DNA of 64,000 bases from Amycolatopsis thermalba (GCF_003385215.1 NZ_PQHW01000022.1:1-64000); one strand, 5' to 3'. Counted from the first letter of the stretch, positions 27,069 through 35,884 are shown. Notes: generated by a model not told the origin, from the letters alone. A program made the numbers and translations.

Positions 27069-28173
27069 GGCGCCCGGCTTGAGCGTTCGCCTCAAGCTCA
27101 CCCTCAGCTACGCCGGGTTCCTCATGATCGCGGGCGCCTTGCTGCTCGCCGCCGTGTGGATGTTCCTGTTGCGAGGATGGTCGAACGGCCTGAACATCCC
27201 CGATTTGTCCGACTTCGGGCGTGCCTTCGACCCGACCAATTTCGGCCCATCGGTCTTCGTTCCGGCGGCAATACTGGTGCTGGCGTTCCTGCTGGTGTTC
27301 GGCCTCGTGGGAGGGTGGATCCTCGCCGGCCGCATGCTCGCCCCGCTGACCCGCATCACCGATGCCACCCGCATGGCCGCGGAGGGATCGCTGTCCCACC
27401 GGATCCGGCTGCCGGGGCGCAGAGACGAGTTCCGCGAACTCGCCGACGCCTTCGACACCATGCTCGCGCAGCTCGAAGCCCACGTTGCCGAACAGCAGAG
27501 GTTCGCGGCCAACGCCTCGCACGAACTGCGGACCCCGCTGGCGATCACGCAGACACTTCTCGACGTGGCCCGCAACGATCCGCACCACGACAACGGCGAG
27601 CTCGTCGACCGCCTCCACTTGGTCAACTCCCGCGCGATCGACCTCACCGAGGCGTTGCTCCTGCTCAGCCGCGCCGATCAACGGTCCTTCACCCCAGAAC
27701 CCGTCGACCTGTCCCTCATCGCCGAAGAAGCCACCGAAACGCTTCTCCCGCTCGCGGAAAAGCGCGGCGTCACCGTCGAGACCTCCGGCGACATCGCCCC
27801 CACCATCGGCTCGCCCGCGCTCCTGCTGCAGTTGACCACGAACCTCCTGCACAACGCCATCGCGCACAACCTGCCCGATCGGGGCACCGTGTGGGTCACG
27901 ACCAGCGTTCACCCGACGAGCGTGCTGCTCACCGTCGAGAACACCGGCGAGAAGCTCACCCCCCAGCTGGTCTCGACCCTCACCGAACCGTTCCAGCGCG
28001 GCTCCCAACGCATCCGCACCGACCACGCGGGTGTCGGCCTCGGCCTGGCGATCGTCAAGAGCATCACGCACGCGCACGACGGAACCCTCACCCTCACCCC
28101 CCGACCCGCCGGCGGGCTCCGCGTCACGGTGCAACTGCCGGCCGCGCCACCACACCCGAGCCGATCACCCTGA
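27061..28173 (+). CDS. vanS: VanS sensor histidine kinase
   Basis: 370 residues from GTG 27061. Two membrane helices (about 15-37 and 65-90) flank a short external loop of about 28 residues; then HAMP, the H-box ASHELRTPLAIT, and ATPase boxes N (LLHNAIAHN) and G2 (HAGVGLGLAI). In actinomycetes VanS detects glycopeptides such as vancomycin and controls VanR phosphorylation. The small loop leaves little room for an independent ligand domain. Its end overlaps the convergent murG gene by nine bases. Confidence 0.94.
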   Translation: MHRAPGLSVRLKLTLSYAGFLMIAGALLLAAVWMFLLRGWSNGLNIPDLSDFGRAFDPTNFGPSVFVPAAILVLAFLLVFGLVGGWILAGRMLAPLTRITDATRMAAEGSLSHRIRLPGRRDEFRELADAFDTMLAQLEAHVAEQQRFAANASHELRTPLAITQTLLDVARNDPHHDNGELVDRLHLVNSRAIDLTEALLLLSRADQRSFTPEPVDLSLIAEEATETLLPLAEKRGVTVETSGDIAPTIGSPALLLQLTTNLLHNAIAHNLPDRGTVWVTTSVHPTSVLLTVENTGEKLTPQLVSTLTEPFQRGSQRIRTDHAGVGLGLAIVKSITHAHDGTLTLTPRPAGGLRVTVQLPAAPPHPSRSP

Positions 28174-29289
28174 GGCGACCCCACGTCGCTCGGCGACCGC
28201 GGTGAGCACGTGCCCGGCCAGGGCGACGTCCGCGTCAGGCGCGCCGGCCGCCGAAGCGCGAGCCGACATCACCGCGATCCGCTCGGGATCGGTGAGCACC
28301 GGGATCAGGGTGTCCACGATCCAGGCCGGGTCGAGGTCGGCGTCGTCGACGAGCAACGCCCCGCCGGCCGCGACGACCGGTTCGGCGTTGAGCCGCTGCT
28401 CACCGCCGCGCAACGGCAGCGGGACGTACGCGGCCGGCAAGCCGGCCGCGGCCAGTTCGGCGCACGTCATCGCTCCCGAGCGGCAGATCACGAAGTCGGC
28501 CGCGGCGTAGGCGTACTGCATGTCGTGGACGTAGGGAACGACGACGTAGGGCGGATCACCGTCCGGCACCTCGACCGAGTGCCGCGGCCCGGTGATGTGC
28601 AGCACCTGCACACCGGCCGCCCGTAACGACGCGGCCGCGCCGGACACCGCCGCGTTGATCGTGCCGGCGCCCTGCGAACCGCCGGTGACCATCAGGACGG
28701 GTGCGTCGGGTCGCAGGCCGAACCGCTGCCGGGCCGCGTCGCGCAGCGCCGGCCGGTCGAGTCCGGTGATCGCCGGCCGCAACGGGATCCCGATGGCGGT
28801 GGCGTGCGCCAGCGGGACGTTCGGCGATGCGGTGAACACGTGCGTCGTCATCCGGGCCGCCAGCCGGTTGGCCACTCCGGGCCGGGCGTTCGCCTCGTGC
28901 ACGACGATCGGCACGCCCCGCTTGCCCGCGGCGAGGTAGGCCGGCATGGCCACGTAGCCCCCGAAACCCACCACGACCTCCGCTCCCACGCGGTCGAGCA
29001 CCGCCCCGGCCGCCAGCACCGACTCGCGCAGCTTGCCCGGCGTCCGCAGCAACGCCCGGTTCAGGGTGCGCGGCAGCGGCGCCGGCGGGATGAGTTCGAG
29101 CGGGTAGCCGCGGGCCGGGATGAGCGTGGTGTCCAGGCCGCGGATCGTGCCGAGGGCGGTGATCTCCGCCGTGGGTTCCAGCCGGCGCAGCGCGTCGGCG
29201 AAGTTCATCGCGGGCTCGATGTGCCCGGCCGAATGGCCGCCGGCGACAACGACGCGCGGTGCCGCCGCACCGGATTCCTGATGCGACAT
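28165..29289 (-). CDS. murG: Second MurG-type GlcNAc transferase in the van operon
   Basis: MurG adds GlcNAc to lipid I to make lipid II on the inner membrane face. 374 residues; the N-terminal loop is GGHSAGHIEPA rather than the usual GGTGGHIYPAL, and GGSQGAGTIN plus RSGAMTCAELAAAGLPA are conserved donor-site motifs. It follows vanX by ten bases in the vanHAX operon, away from the division/cell-wall cluster where housekeeping murG lives. A dedicated enzyme for D-Ala-D-Lac lipid I is the simplest reading, but that is inference. The altered glycine loop is worth noting. Confidence 0.9.
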   Translation of the reverse strand: MSHQESGAAAPRVVVAGGHSAGHIEPAMNFADALRRLEPTAEITALGTIRGLDTTLIPARGYPLELIPPAPLPRTLNRALLRTPGKLRESVLAAGAVLDRVGAEVVVGFGGYVAMPAYLAAGKRGVPIVVHEANARPGVANRLAARMTTHVFTASPNVPLAHATAIGIPLRPAITGLDRPALRDAARQRFGLRPDAPVLMVTGGSQGAGTINAAVSGAAASLRAAGVQVLHITGPRHSVEVPDGDPPYVVVPYVHDMQYAYAAADFVICRSGAMTCAELAAAGLPAAYVPLPLRGGEQRLNAEPVVAAGGALLVDDADLDPAWIVDTLIPVLTDPERIAVMSARASAAGAPDADVALAGHVLTAVAERRGVASG

Positions 29290-29299
29290 TCCAGCTCGC

Positions 29300-29908
29300 C
29301 TATGCGATGGGGAAGTCGAAATAGGTGTCCGGATAAGGCTCGTCGGTCAGCGTGTAATGCCACCACTCATGGTCGTACGGCGTGAACCCGCAGGTCTCCA
29401 TGATGTCCCGAAGGTGCTCGCGGTTCCGCGCCTCGACCGGCGTGATGCCCCGTGCCCCGTGGTGTGAGATGGGATCCATCAGATCGTGGTCACCGCCCAT
29501 GGGAGCGAGCTCACCGGTGGTCAGGTGGTAGAGCGTCAGGTCGACGGTGCTGCCCCGGCTGTGGCCCGACTTGGCGGCCACATATCCCTTCTCGAACATC
29601 TCGGCTCGGTCGATGTTCGGATGGTGTCGTGGCTTGGTCCGGCCGTCCTCCGGCTGCGCCGACCAGCGCAGGAAGCAGTCGACGGCGCGTTGCGGGCGAT
29701 AACCGTCCCACAGGAGCAAGCCGAAGCCAAGGGACTCCGCCTTGTCGCGCGCTTCCGCCAGGGCCGCGCACAACGCCTTCGTACCCATGATCCGGTTCGC
29801 CAGATATCCGTCCACCGGTGTGCCGGTGAAGTTGTCCCAGGTGGCGTACTTCGCATCCCAGCGTACGCCGGACACGACCTCGTCCACAAAGACAAAATCC
29901 TCGTGCAT
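29300..29908 (-). CDS. vanX: VanX D-Ala-D-Ala dipeptidase
   Basis: Cytosolic zinc dipeptidase that destroys free D-Ala-D-Ala so that only D-Ala-D-Lac enters precursors. 202 residues from ATG 29908, normal length. Zinc ligands and catalytic residues are in GHSRGSTVDLTLY (His and Asp) and DHEWWHYTL (Glu-Trp-Trp-His). The ATG is two bases after the vanA stop, in operon order H-A-X. Confidence 0.96.
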   Translation of the reverse strand: MHEDFVFVDEVVSGVRWDAKYATWDNFTGTPVDGYLANRIMGTKALCAALAEARDKAESLGFGLLLWDGYRPQRAVDCFLRWSAQPEDGRTKPRHHPNIDRAEMFEKGYVAAKSGHSRGSTVDLTLYHLTTGELAPMGGDHDLMDPISHHGARGITPVEARNREHLRDIMETCGFTPYDHEWWHYTLTDEPYPDTYFDFPIA

Positions 29909-29910
29909 CG

Positions 29911-30945
29911 TCAGTTCCCCGTCAATGCGAGCGACACCATCCGGTCGATCACCTCGGCGAGCGGCAACCCCGCGGCCGCCATCATTCGCGGATAACGGCT
30001 GTAGGAGGTCAGCCCGGGAAACGTGTTGACCTCGTTGAGGACCACGCTGCCGTCGTCGGTGAGGAACATGTCGACCCGCGCGAGCCCCCGGCACCCCAGG
30101 ACGCGGTAAATCTCCTTCGCGGTTTCCTGGACGAGCGAGCGCGACTCCGCCGGGATGTCCGCGGGCACGATGAACGTCGAGTTCTCGGATCCGCTTTCCG
30201 GGTTGTCTTCCTGGTGGATTCGGAAGAACCCGTGCGACAGCGCGACCCGGTCCACCTCGCCGGTGACCAGATCCAGGTCGTTCCCCAGTACGGCACACCC
30301 GATCTCACTGCCGGCGACAGCCTCCTCGACCAACACCTTCGAGTCGTATTTCCTCGCGGTTTCCACCGCATCCGGCAGTTCTTCTTTTCGCTCTACCTTG
30401 CTGACGCCGAAGGAGGACCCCGAACGGGCCGGCTTCACGAAGACGGGATAGGTGAGCGGGCCGACATCGATGCTCTCGTCGGCCATGACGGTCCAGAAGT
30501 TCGGCGTGGCGATTCCCGCGCTGCGGACGATGGTGTAGGTGAGGGATTTGTCCATGCACAGCGCGGAACTTTGGACGTCACAGCCCGCGTACGGGATACC
30601 GGAGAGCTCCAATAACCCCTGGATCGCCCCGTCCTCGCCGAGTTTGCCGTGCAGAACGGGCAACACGACGTCCAGGCTGATCGTCCGGTACCGCCCCTGT
30701 TCCAGCACGAGCAGTCCCCGGACGCTTCGGTCCGCCGACAGCACGACCGGGCGGCAGTTGCCGTTTTCCCAGTCCGGACCAGGACCGTCACAAAGCAGCC
30801 AAGCGCCGCTCACCGAAATCCCGATGTAGAACGGCTCGTACTTCTCGAGATCGAGGCTCTTCGCGACCTCTTGCGCGGATTTGACCGAGACGGGGTGTTC
30901 TTCGGACGCGCCGCCGAATATGATGCCGACCTTCAACCTATCCAC
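29911..30945 (-). CDS. vanA: VanA-type D-Ala--D-lactate ligase
   Basis: ATP-grasp ligase joining D-Ala to D-lactate. 344 residues from GTG 30945. The omega-loop region HGFFRIHQEDNPESGSENS carries the His found in VanA-type D-lactate ligases where D-Ala-D-Ala ligases have Tyr. ATP-grasp motifs VFVKPARSGSSFGV and ARVDMFLTDDGSVVLNEVN are intact. It overlaps vanH by eight bases. By eye it is less GC-rich than the surrounding genes, consistent with transfer. Van-type specificity is confident. Confidence 0.96.
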   Translation of the reverse strand: MDRLKVGIIFGGASEEHPVSVKSAQEVAKSLDLEKYEPFYIGISVSGAWLLCDGPGPDWENGNCRPVVLSADRSVRGLLVLEQGRYRTISLDVVLPVLHGKLGEDGAIQGLLELSGIPYAGCDVQSSALCMDKSLTYTIVRSAGIATPNFWTVMADESIDVGPLTYPVFVKPARSGSSFGVSKVERKEELPDAVETARKYDSKVLVEEAVAGSEIGCAVLGNDLDLVTGEVDRVALSHGFFRIHQEDNPESGSENSTFIVPADIPAESRSLVQETAKEIYRVLGCRGLARVDMFLTDDGSVVLNEVNTFPGLTSYSRYPRMMAAAGLPLAEVIDRMVSLALTGN

Positions 30946-31972
30946 GCTGATCCCTGCTTTCGAATTTCAGGCAGTTGACGAGAGAGTTCTCCACGGTGTC
31001 GCTCAGGGCGTGATCCGTGTAATAGGCGGTGTGGGGGCTGACGAGGACGTTCGGCAGCTCCTGCAACCGCAGCAGCAGTTTGTGTTCGATGGGTTTGTCG
31101 CGGCAGTCGGCGTAGAATATTCCTTCCTCCCCTTCGAGAACGTCCAACGCCGCGCCGCCCAACCTGCCGCTGTCCAACGCCGCGACAAGGGCCTCGGTGT
31201 CGACGAGCGCACCGCGCCCGGTGTTGATGACGAACGCCCCGTGCTTCATCCGCTCGATTCGCCGGCGATTGAGGAGATGGTGCGTATCCGCGGTGAGGGG
31301 CGTGTGCAGGGTGACGATGTCGCTCAGCTGCACCAACTCGTCGAGTGGAACTCGGCCGGCAGCAGACGAGGGACGGATGTCATAGCACAAAATGCGGCAA
31401 CCAAAAGCGCGCAGCCGGTCGATGACCGCGGCGCCGATGCGCCCGGTGCCAACCACCCCGACGGTCAGGTCGCGTAGCTCTTTGCCGCGTACCTCATCCA
31501 ATCGGTAATCATGGACATCCGCCCGGCGGATGACGGATTTCGCGTTTCGCACGACCATGAGCATCAGCATGAGCGTGTAGTCAGCCACGCTGTCGGGCGA
31601 ATATCCGACGTTTTCCACGGAGATGCCGACGCTCTCGGCGTATTTCACGTCGATGTGGTCGTATCCGACGCTTCTCGTGGAGATGTACCTCACGCCGGCC
31701 TCGCTGAGCGCACGAAGAGCGGACTCCGTGACCGGGGTTTTGTGACCGACGCTGATGCATCGGTTGCCCGATGCCAGTTCTGCATTGGCTTCGGATACCG
31801 CCGCCTCGGTGATGGCCGGCAGCACGCCGAAGCGGGGCGCCAGCTCCCGGAACAACACGGCCTCGTCCGGCTCGCAGCCATAAATCGTGATGCCCGTGGC
31901 GGGGGCGGCCGATGAGGACCCCAGAGATCGCCCGCGGCGGGCCGCTGTTCGTGCTGGTTCGCGGTCGGTCAT
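30938..31972 (-). CDS. vanH: VanH D-lactate dehydrogenase
   Basis: NADH-dependent 2-hydroxyacid dehydrogenase making D-lactate from pyruvate for VanA. ATG 31972 gives 344 residues; ATG 31981 is possible, but 31972 aligns with the vanY start. NAD motif GVVGTGRIGAAVIDRL, catalytic Arg in NTGRGALVD, and His in SPHTAYYTDHA. The first 30 residues are an Ala/Arg/Ser-rich extension (EPARTAARRGRSLGSSSAA) absent from most VanH. It shares sequence with the vanY start, so it may be a by-product of a promoter duplication. Confidence 0.95.
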   Translation of the reverse strand: MTDREPARTAARRGRSLGSSSAAPATGITIYGCEPDEAVLFRELAPRFGVLPAITEAAVSEANAELASGNRCISVGHKTPVTESALRALSEAGVRYISTRSVGYDHIDVKYAESVGISVENVGYSPDSVADYTLMLMLMVVRNAKSVIRRADVHDYRLDEVRGKELRDLTVGVVGTGRIGAAVIDRLRAFGCRILCYDIRPSSAAGRVPLDELVQLSDIVTLHTPLTADTHHLLNRRRIERMKHGAFVINTGRGALVDTEALVAALDSGRLGGAALDVLEGEEGIFYADCRDKPIEHKLLLRLQELPNVLVSPHTAYYTDHALSDTVENSLVNCLKFESRDQRG

Positions 31973-31981
31973 GGCTGCCAT

Positions 31982-32037
31982 TCAAGGCAGCGCGATGTTG
32001 CCGGCACGTATGCGGTTTTCGATACGCCGACGATATG
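31982..32037. promoter_or_regulatory. VanR box / promoter upstream of vanHAX-murG
   Basis: Matches 26305-26360 at 50 of 56 positions. It contains the same 29-bp core (31996-32024) and GATAC/GATAT repeats 11 bp apart. It directly precedes vanH on the minus strand, so the operon promoter and VanR operator are here. The rest of the gap to 32348 holds no gene that I can support. Confidence 0.75.
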
Positions 32038-32308
32038 TTACTGCCCAGTACCGGCGCGGAGCTGCGGGAGCCTCCGCTCATCCTGGCCTCGATGCACGGT
32101 ATATCCCGAAATGCCGTTCCCGTGCGCGATGGGCGAATTCATCAAACTGCGCAGCCATCGGTCGGCTTGTCCGCCACCCCACGGGAAAACCACGTCCCGG
32201 CTTCCAGGCAGTACCCGCCTCACCGCGCTCCCGTACCCCGGCGGCTTGACCTGCGCGCTTTGATGATCTTCGTGACAGCACCCCGTCAGCACCCGGGCCT
32301 AGATTGAC

Positions 32309-32333
32309 TTTTTGTCATTTGTCGCAACAAAAA
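32309..32333. promoter_or_regulatory. TTTTTGT-ACAAAAA inverted repeat upstream of the hydrolase gene
   Basis: TTTTTGT (32309-32315) and ACAAAAA (32327-32333) flank an 11-bp spacer, 16 bp before the ATG of the secreted hydrolase. A TTGACT hexamer overlaps its left arm (32304-32309). It could be an operator or an mRNA hairpin over the ribosome site. Confidence 0.4.
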
Positions 32334-32348
32334 CCCGGGAGGGTGTGG

Positions 32349-34697
32349 ATGCGCAAGTATTGGAGACCGGCGCTCACCGGCGCGATACTGGCTCTGGGAC
32401 TGGCTTTGCTGCCGACGCCGTCCGCGTCGGCGGCTTCGCCCGATGGTTCCTGGTCGGTTACGCCGGTGGACGGCGGTTACCGGATCACGCTGACGCTCGA
32501 CGAGCGGCTCCCGACGCGGGACGCGTCGCCGGAACTCGCGGTCGACGGCCGGTCGCTCGGTGAGGCACAGGAGTCCCGGGACGGCCGGACGCTCACGCTG
32601 GTGACGACCGATCCCGCCGCGGCGCACCCGTCGTCGGTGCGGGTGGCGTGGCAGGGCGTGGTGCCCGGCGCGAGCCCTCGCAGCGCCGCCGCCACGACCG
32701 GCGTGCCCGCCGGGACGCCGATCACGTCCGCCCCCGAGGCCGCGGGACGCTACGGCGTCACCCGTGCCGACTACGACTTCGGTGACACCGCGCTCCAGTT
32801 GTCCGGATTGACCGGAGTGCCGGTCGAGGAGCGGGCAGCGGTGTGGGTGCCGGTCGGCGCGTCCGGCAAGCGGCCGGTGGTGGTGTTCCTGCACGGCCGC
32901 GCGGACGCCTGCTACGACCCGGACGCGGGCACGTTCGACAACGAACACTGGCCCTGTGTCAACGGTCTCGAACCGATGCCCAGCTACGTCGGCTACTCGC
33001 GACCGGCCGAAACCCTGGCCAGCCAGGGATACGTGGTGGTGTCGGTCAGCGCGAACGCGATCGGCGCCTTCGACCAGAGCACGGCGTCGCCCGACCGCGG
33101 TGGCCTGGCCCGCGGCCAGCTGGTGATGGCGCACCTCGACCTGCTCGCCAAGGCCGACGCCGGCACCGCCCCGGGGATGAGCAGTCTGCTCAAGGGCAAG
33201 CTCGATCTCGGCAACGTCGGTCTCATGGGCCACTCCCGCGGCGGTGACGGCGTGGTTCGCGCCGTGCTGCTCAACGCCGCCCGCCCCACCCCGTACGGGA
33301 TCAGGGGTGTGCTGCCGCTCGCCCCGATCGACCGGACCCGCCCCGCCCTGACGGACGTGCCGATGGCCGTGCTGCTGCCCTACTGCGACGGCGACGTCTC
33401 GAACCAGGAAGGCCAGCACTTCTTCGAGGACTCGCGGTACACGAGCCGGACGGACTCCGCGCTGAAGTCGTCGTTGCTCGTGATGGGCGCCAACCACAAC
33501 TACTTCAACAGCGTGTGGACCGAGGCCTACGGCGACGACTGGGACCTCTACGTCGACCCGGCGGACCCGACCTGCGGCACCACCGCGGCCGGCAACACCC
33601 GGCTCACCTTCGAAGAGCAGCAGAAGACCGGAATCGCCTACACCGCGGGCTTCTTCCGCATGACGCTCGGCAAGGAAAGCGCTTTCCTGCCGATGTTCCA
33701 GGCCAGTGCCGGTAGCGCGGTTCGGGTCGGCGCGGCGACCGTGCTGCAGGCGACGCAGTCACCCGCGGCGCAACGCCTCGACGTCGCCCCGTTGCAGGCG
33801 GCCGCGGCGAACGTCACGTTCGCCGGCAAGGTGCTCGGCCAGTACTGCGCGAGCATCGCCGGCCGGTCCCCGCAGAGCGGCCTGCCCTCGTGCAGTGATT
33901 CCACGGCCACCAGCCGATTTCCGTCCTTCACGCCGGTGACCCACACCGCGAATGTGCCCGCCACGCCGATGCTGCACATGACCTGGGCCAACGGCGGCCA
34001 GATGACGGCCGCTCTGCCGTCCGGCCGGTACGACGTCAGCCGCTACGGCGCACTGACCCTGCGGGCCGCGCCGGACGGGGCCAACAACGCCACGGATCTG
34101 CGGCTGACCGTCGTCGACGGGGCCGGCCGGACCCAGTCCACCACCGTCTCGGCCCTGAGCGACGCGCTCTCGCCGCTGCCGGCGGGGAACCCGGACGTGC
34201 TGCCGAAGACGTGGTTGCGCACCGTCCGCTGGCCGGTCGCCCAGATGACCGCGGTGGACACGACCGACATCCGGCAGATCCTGATCACGACGGCGACCGC
34301 CACCGGCGGGGTGCTCCTGTCCGACCTCGCGTTCACCACGCCGTCCGTCGGCACGGGTGCACCGACCAAGCTGCCGCAACTCTCGGTCGCCGACACGACG
34401 GCCAACGAGAACGCCGGCACCGCGACGGTCGCCGTGACGCTGTCCAAGGCGAGCAGTCTGCCCGTGACCGTGCACCTGCAGGCCATGGCCAGCACCGGCA
34501 CACAGATCGCCGCCGGGGCGAAGCAGGTCACGATCCCCGCCGGTCAGACCACCACCATGGTCACGGTCCCGATCCAGGACAACTCCACGGTGGACGCCAC
34601 TGCCGACACCAGGTACGAAGTCGTGCTCGGCTACCCCACCAACGCCGTCACCGGCAAGAACACCGCCTACGCCACCATCCACGACGACGAGGCATGA
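32349..34697 (+). CDS. Secreted alpha/beta-hydrolase with Calx-beta domain
   Basis: 782 residues from ATG 32349, with GGGAGG upstream. A Sec signal peptide (RKYWRPALTGAILALGLALL ending SASAA) leads to a hydrolase core with oxyanion region VVFLHGRADACYD and nucleophile elbow GLMGHSRGGDG. A second region (about 380-680) looks like beta-rich extracellular sequence. The last about 100 residues (LSVADTTANENAGTATVAVT onward) match a Calx-beta domain, which binds calcium in some proteins. Substrate unknown; the enzyme acts outside the cell. A terminator follows at once. The layout differs from lipases by the long C-terminal half. Confidence 0.82.
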   Translation: MRKYWRPALTGAILALGLALLPTPSASAASPDGSWSVTPVDGGYRITLTLDERLPTRDASPELAVDGRSLGEAQESRDGRTLTLVTTDPAAAHPSSVRVAWQGVVPGASPRSAAATTGVPAGTPITSAPEAAGRYGVTRADYDFGDTALQLSGLTGVPVEERAAVWVPVGASGKRPVVVFLHGRADACYDPDAGTFDNEHWPCVNGLEPMPSYVGYSRPAETLASQGYVVVSVSANAIGAFDQSTASPDRGGLARGQLVMAHLDLLAKADAGTAPGMSSLLKGKLDLGNVGLMGHSRGGDGVVRAVLLNAARPTPYGIRGVLPLAPIDRTRPALTDVPMAVLLPYCDGDVSNQEGQHFFEDSRYTSRTDSALKSSLLVMGANHNYFNSVWTEAYGDDWDLYVDPADPTCGTTAAGNTRLTFEEQQKTGIAYTAGFFRMTLGKESAFLPMFQASAGSAVRVGAATVLQATQSPAAQRLDVAPLQAAAANVTFAGKVLGQYCASIAGRSPQSGLPSCSDSTATSRFPSFTPVTHTANVPATPMLHMTWANGGQMTAALPSGRYDVSRYGALTLRAAPDGANNATDLRLTVVDGAGRTQSTTVSALSDALSPLPAGNPDVLPKTWLRTVRWPVAQMTAVDTTDIRQILITTATATGGVLLSDLAFTTPSVGTGAPTKLPQLSVADTTANENAGTATVAVTLSKASSLPVTVHLQAMASTGTQIAAGAKQVTIPAGQTTTMVTVPIQDNSTVDATADTRYEVVLGYPTNAVTGKNTAYATIHDDEA

Positions 34698-34704
34698 CCC
34701 CGGC

Positions 34705-34740
34705 GCCGGGGGTTTCACTCGCGCGAGCGAAACCCCCGGC
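34705..34740 (+). terminator. Terminator after the secreted hydrolase
   Basis: GCCGGGGGTTTC (34705-34716) pairs perfectly with GAAACCCCCGGC (34729-34740), and the loop itself contains the palindrome CTCGCGCGAG. Seven bases after the stop. Confidence 0.75.
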
Positions 34741-34785
34741 ACTGCCGGCCCACCACTTCCGGACACTCCGTTCGCTGAAACAAAA

Positions 34786-34813
34786 AAGACCACCCGGCGA
34801 CGCGGGTGGTCTT
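34786..34813. terminator. Second hairpin terminator
   Basis: AAGACCACCCG pairs with CGGGTGGTCTT across a 6-base loop. A-rich before (caaaaaa) and partly T-rich after (cttat), so it could stop transcription in both directions, including read-through from tRNA-Ala on the minus strand. Confidence 0.7.
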
Positions 34814-34898
34814 ATCTGGTGTGAACCTCACGGGACCTTACGCGAACAAGTTGACCACAGATGGGGGGTCCGGGGGGCGAAGCCCCTCCGGGCGGGGT

Positions 34899-34917
34899 GT
34901 GGGGGTTGCACCCCCAC
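34899..34917. other. GC-rich hairpin downstream of tRNA-Ala
   Basis: GTGGGGGT pairs with ACCCCCAC across TGC. Together with the neighbouring GGGGGGCGAAGCCCC fold at about 34872-34886 it forms a compact structured stretch. Similar G/C blocks are common between genes in Streptomyces and relatives. Function unknown. Confidence 0.5.
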
Positions 34918-34977
34918 GAAACACAACGGAGCGACCCGGTTCGCGCTATCCGCGAACACAAGCCGCCCCGAGCGAAG

Positions 34978-35050
34978 TGGAGCTGAGGGGAATCGAACCC
35001 CTGACCTTCTCGATGCGAACGAGACGCGCTACCAACTGCGCTACAGCCCC
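34978..35050 (-). tRNA. tRNA-Ala(CGC)
   Basis: 73-nt cloverleaf: acceptor GGGGCTG/CAGCTCC (one G-T pair), D stem GCGC/GCGC, anticodon stem TCTCG/CGAGA with loop TTCGCAT (anticodon CGC), T arm AGGGG-TTCGATT-CCCCT. CCA is not encoded. It reads GCG codons. Confidence 0.95.
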
Positions 35051-35116
35051 TTACTGGACTTCCCGAAGGAAGCTCCAGAAGCATAGCAAGGGCCCGAAGG
35101 CGGTTCGCGAGGGGGT

Positions 35117-35884
35117 CTACTCTCCGACCGCGCGCCGGAACGGGAGCTGGTCCGGGTCGTCGAGGTCGTGGAACGCGGGGTCCTCGTCCTCGAGGTCGAC
35201 GACCACCGCCCGGCCACGCAGGCGGGACGCCGGCGACGGGCGGCGCTCGACGCCGGGCACCTCGCGCGGTGGCTCGACGACTTCGAAGTCCTCGGCCGGG
35301 CGCTCGCGGCGGGCCGGGCGCGTCGCGGAGCGGGATCCGAGCCGGGCCATGCGCCGCTGGCGGATCTCGGCCTCGATGCGCACCTGCCGGCGCAGGTAGG
35401 CGAGATACCCGACCAGCATCAGGTCGACGGCGCCGTGCAGCCACCACAGCGACGAGGTCAGGAACCCGGCGCCCGCGGCCGTGACGACCGCGAGCAGGAA
35501 CAGGCAGAGGACGACCCGCTGGCGGAACGCGTACTTGGCGCGTGCGGCGATCTCGGCGGCCTCCGGGTCGAACCCTCCACGGCCCGGCCGGTAGCGCCGT
35601 TCGGACGCCGGCTCGTACACCCGTGGCGGGCGCGCCGGCTCCTCTTCGTGCTCCTCGACGTCGTCGTAGTCGACGCGGTCGTCGGCCTCAGCGACCTGCT
35701 GGGTGGTCTCGGACATCGCGAACTCCTCCTCCGCGTCGTCTTCCCCGCCGCCGCTGCGGACCACGCGGGCGGCCAGTTCGGCGTCGGCCGTCTGCGTGAC
35801 CGCCTGGCGCTTGCGGGCGACCATGGGCACGAGCACGACGAGCCAGGCCGCGGCCAAGGCGACGATGATCAGCGAGCTGGGCAA
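35117..35884 (-). CDS. glpR: Membrane protein, probable Glp receptor (GlpR / Rv0996-like)
   Basis: The TTG at 35884 (reading MPSSLIIVALAAAWLVVLVP) has GGAGGTGA seven bases upstream and is preferred over GTG 35908; this gives 255 residues. One N-terminal helix, an acidic linker (EEHEEEPARP), two further helices near 125-165, and a charged C-terminal region. Position in galU-glp-rimJ-glpR is the one described for corynebacteria and mycobacteria, where GLPR is the membrane receptor of the MoeA-like GLP and links division to polar growth. Assignment is by synteny and topology, not by a strong motif. Confidence 0.75.
   Translation of the reverse strand: MPSSLIIVALAAAWLVVLVPMVARKRQAVTQTADAELAARVVRSGGGEDDAEEEFAMSETTQQVAEADDRVDYDDVEEHEEEPARPPRVYEPASERRYRPGRGGFDPEAAEIAARAKYAFRQRVVLCLFLLAVVTAAGAGFLTSSLWWLHGAVDLMLVGYLAYLRRQVRIEAEIRQRRMARLGSRSATRPARRERPAEDFEVVEPPREVPGVERRPSPASRLRGRAVVVDLEDEDPAFHDLDDPDQLPFRRAVGE

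Noticed and set aside
25703-31972. Part of a glycopeptide biosynthesis cluster
   Set aside because: No NRPS, P450 cross-linking or glycosylation genes in the 64 kb; only resistance functions are present.
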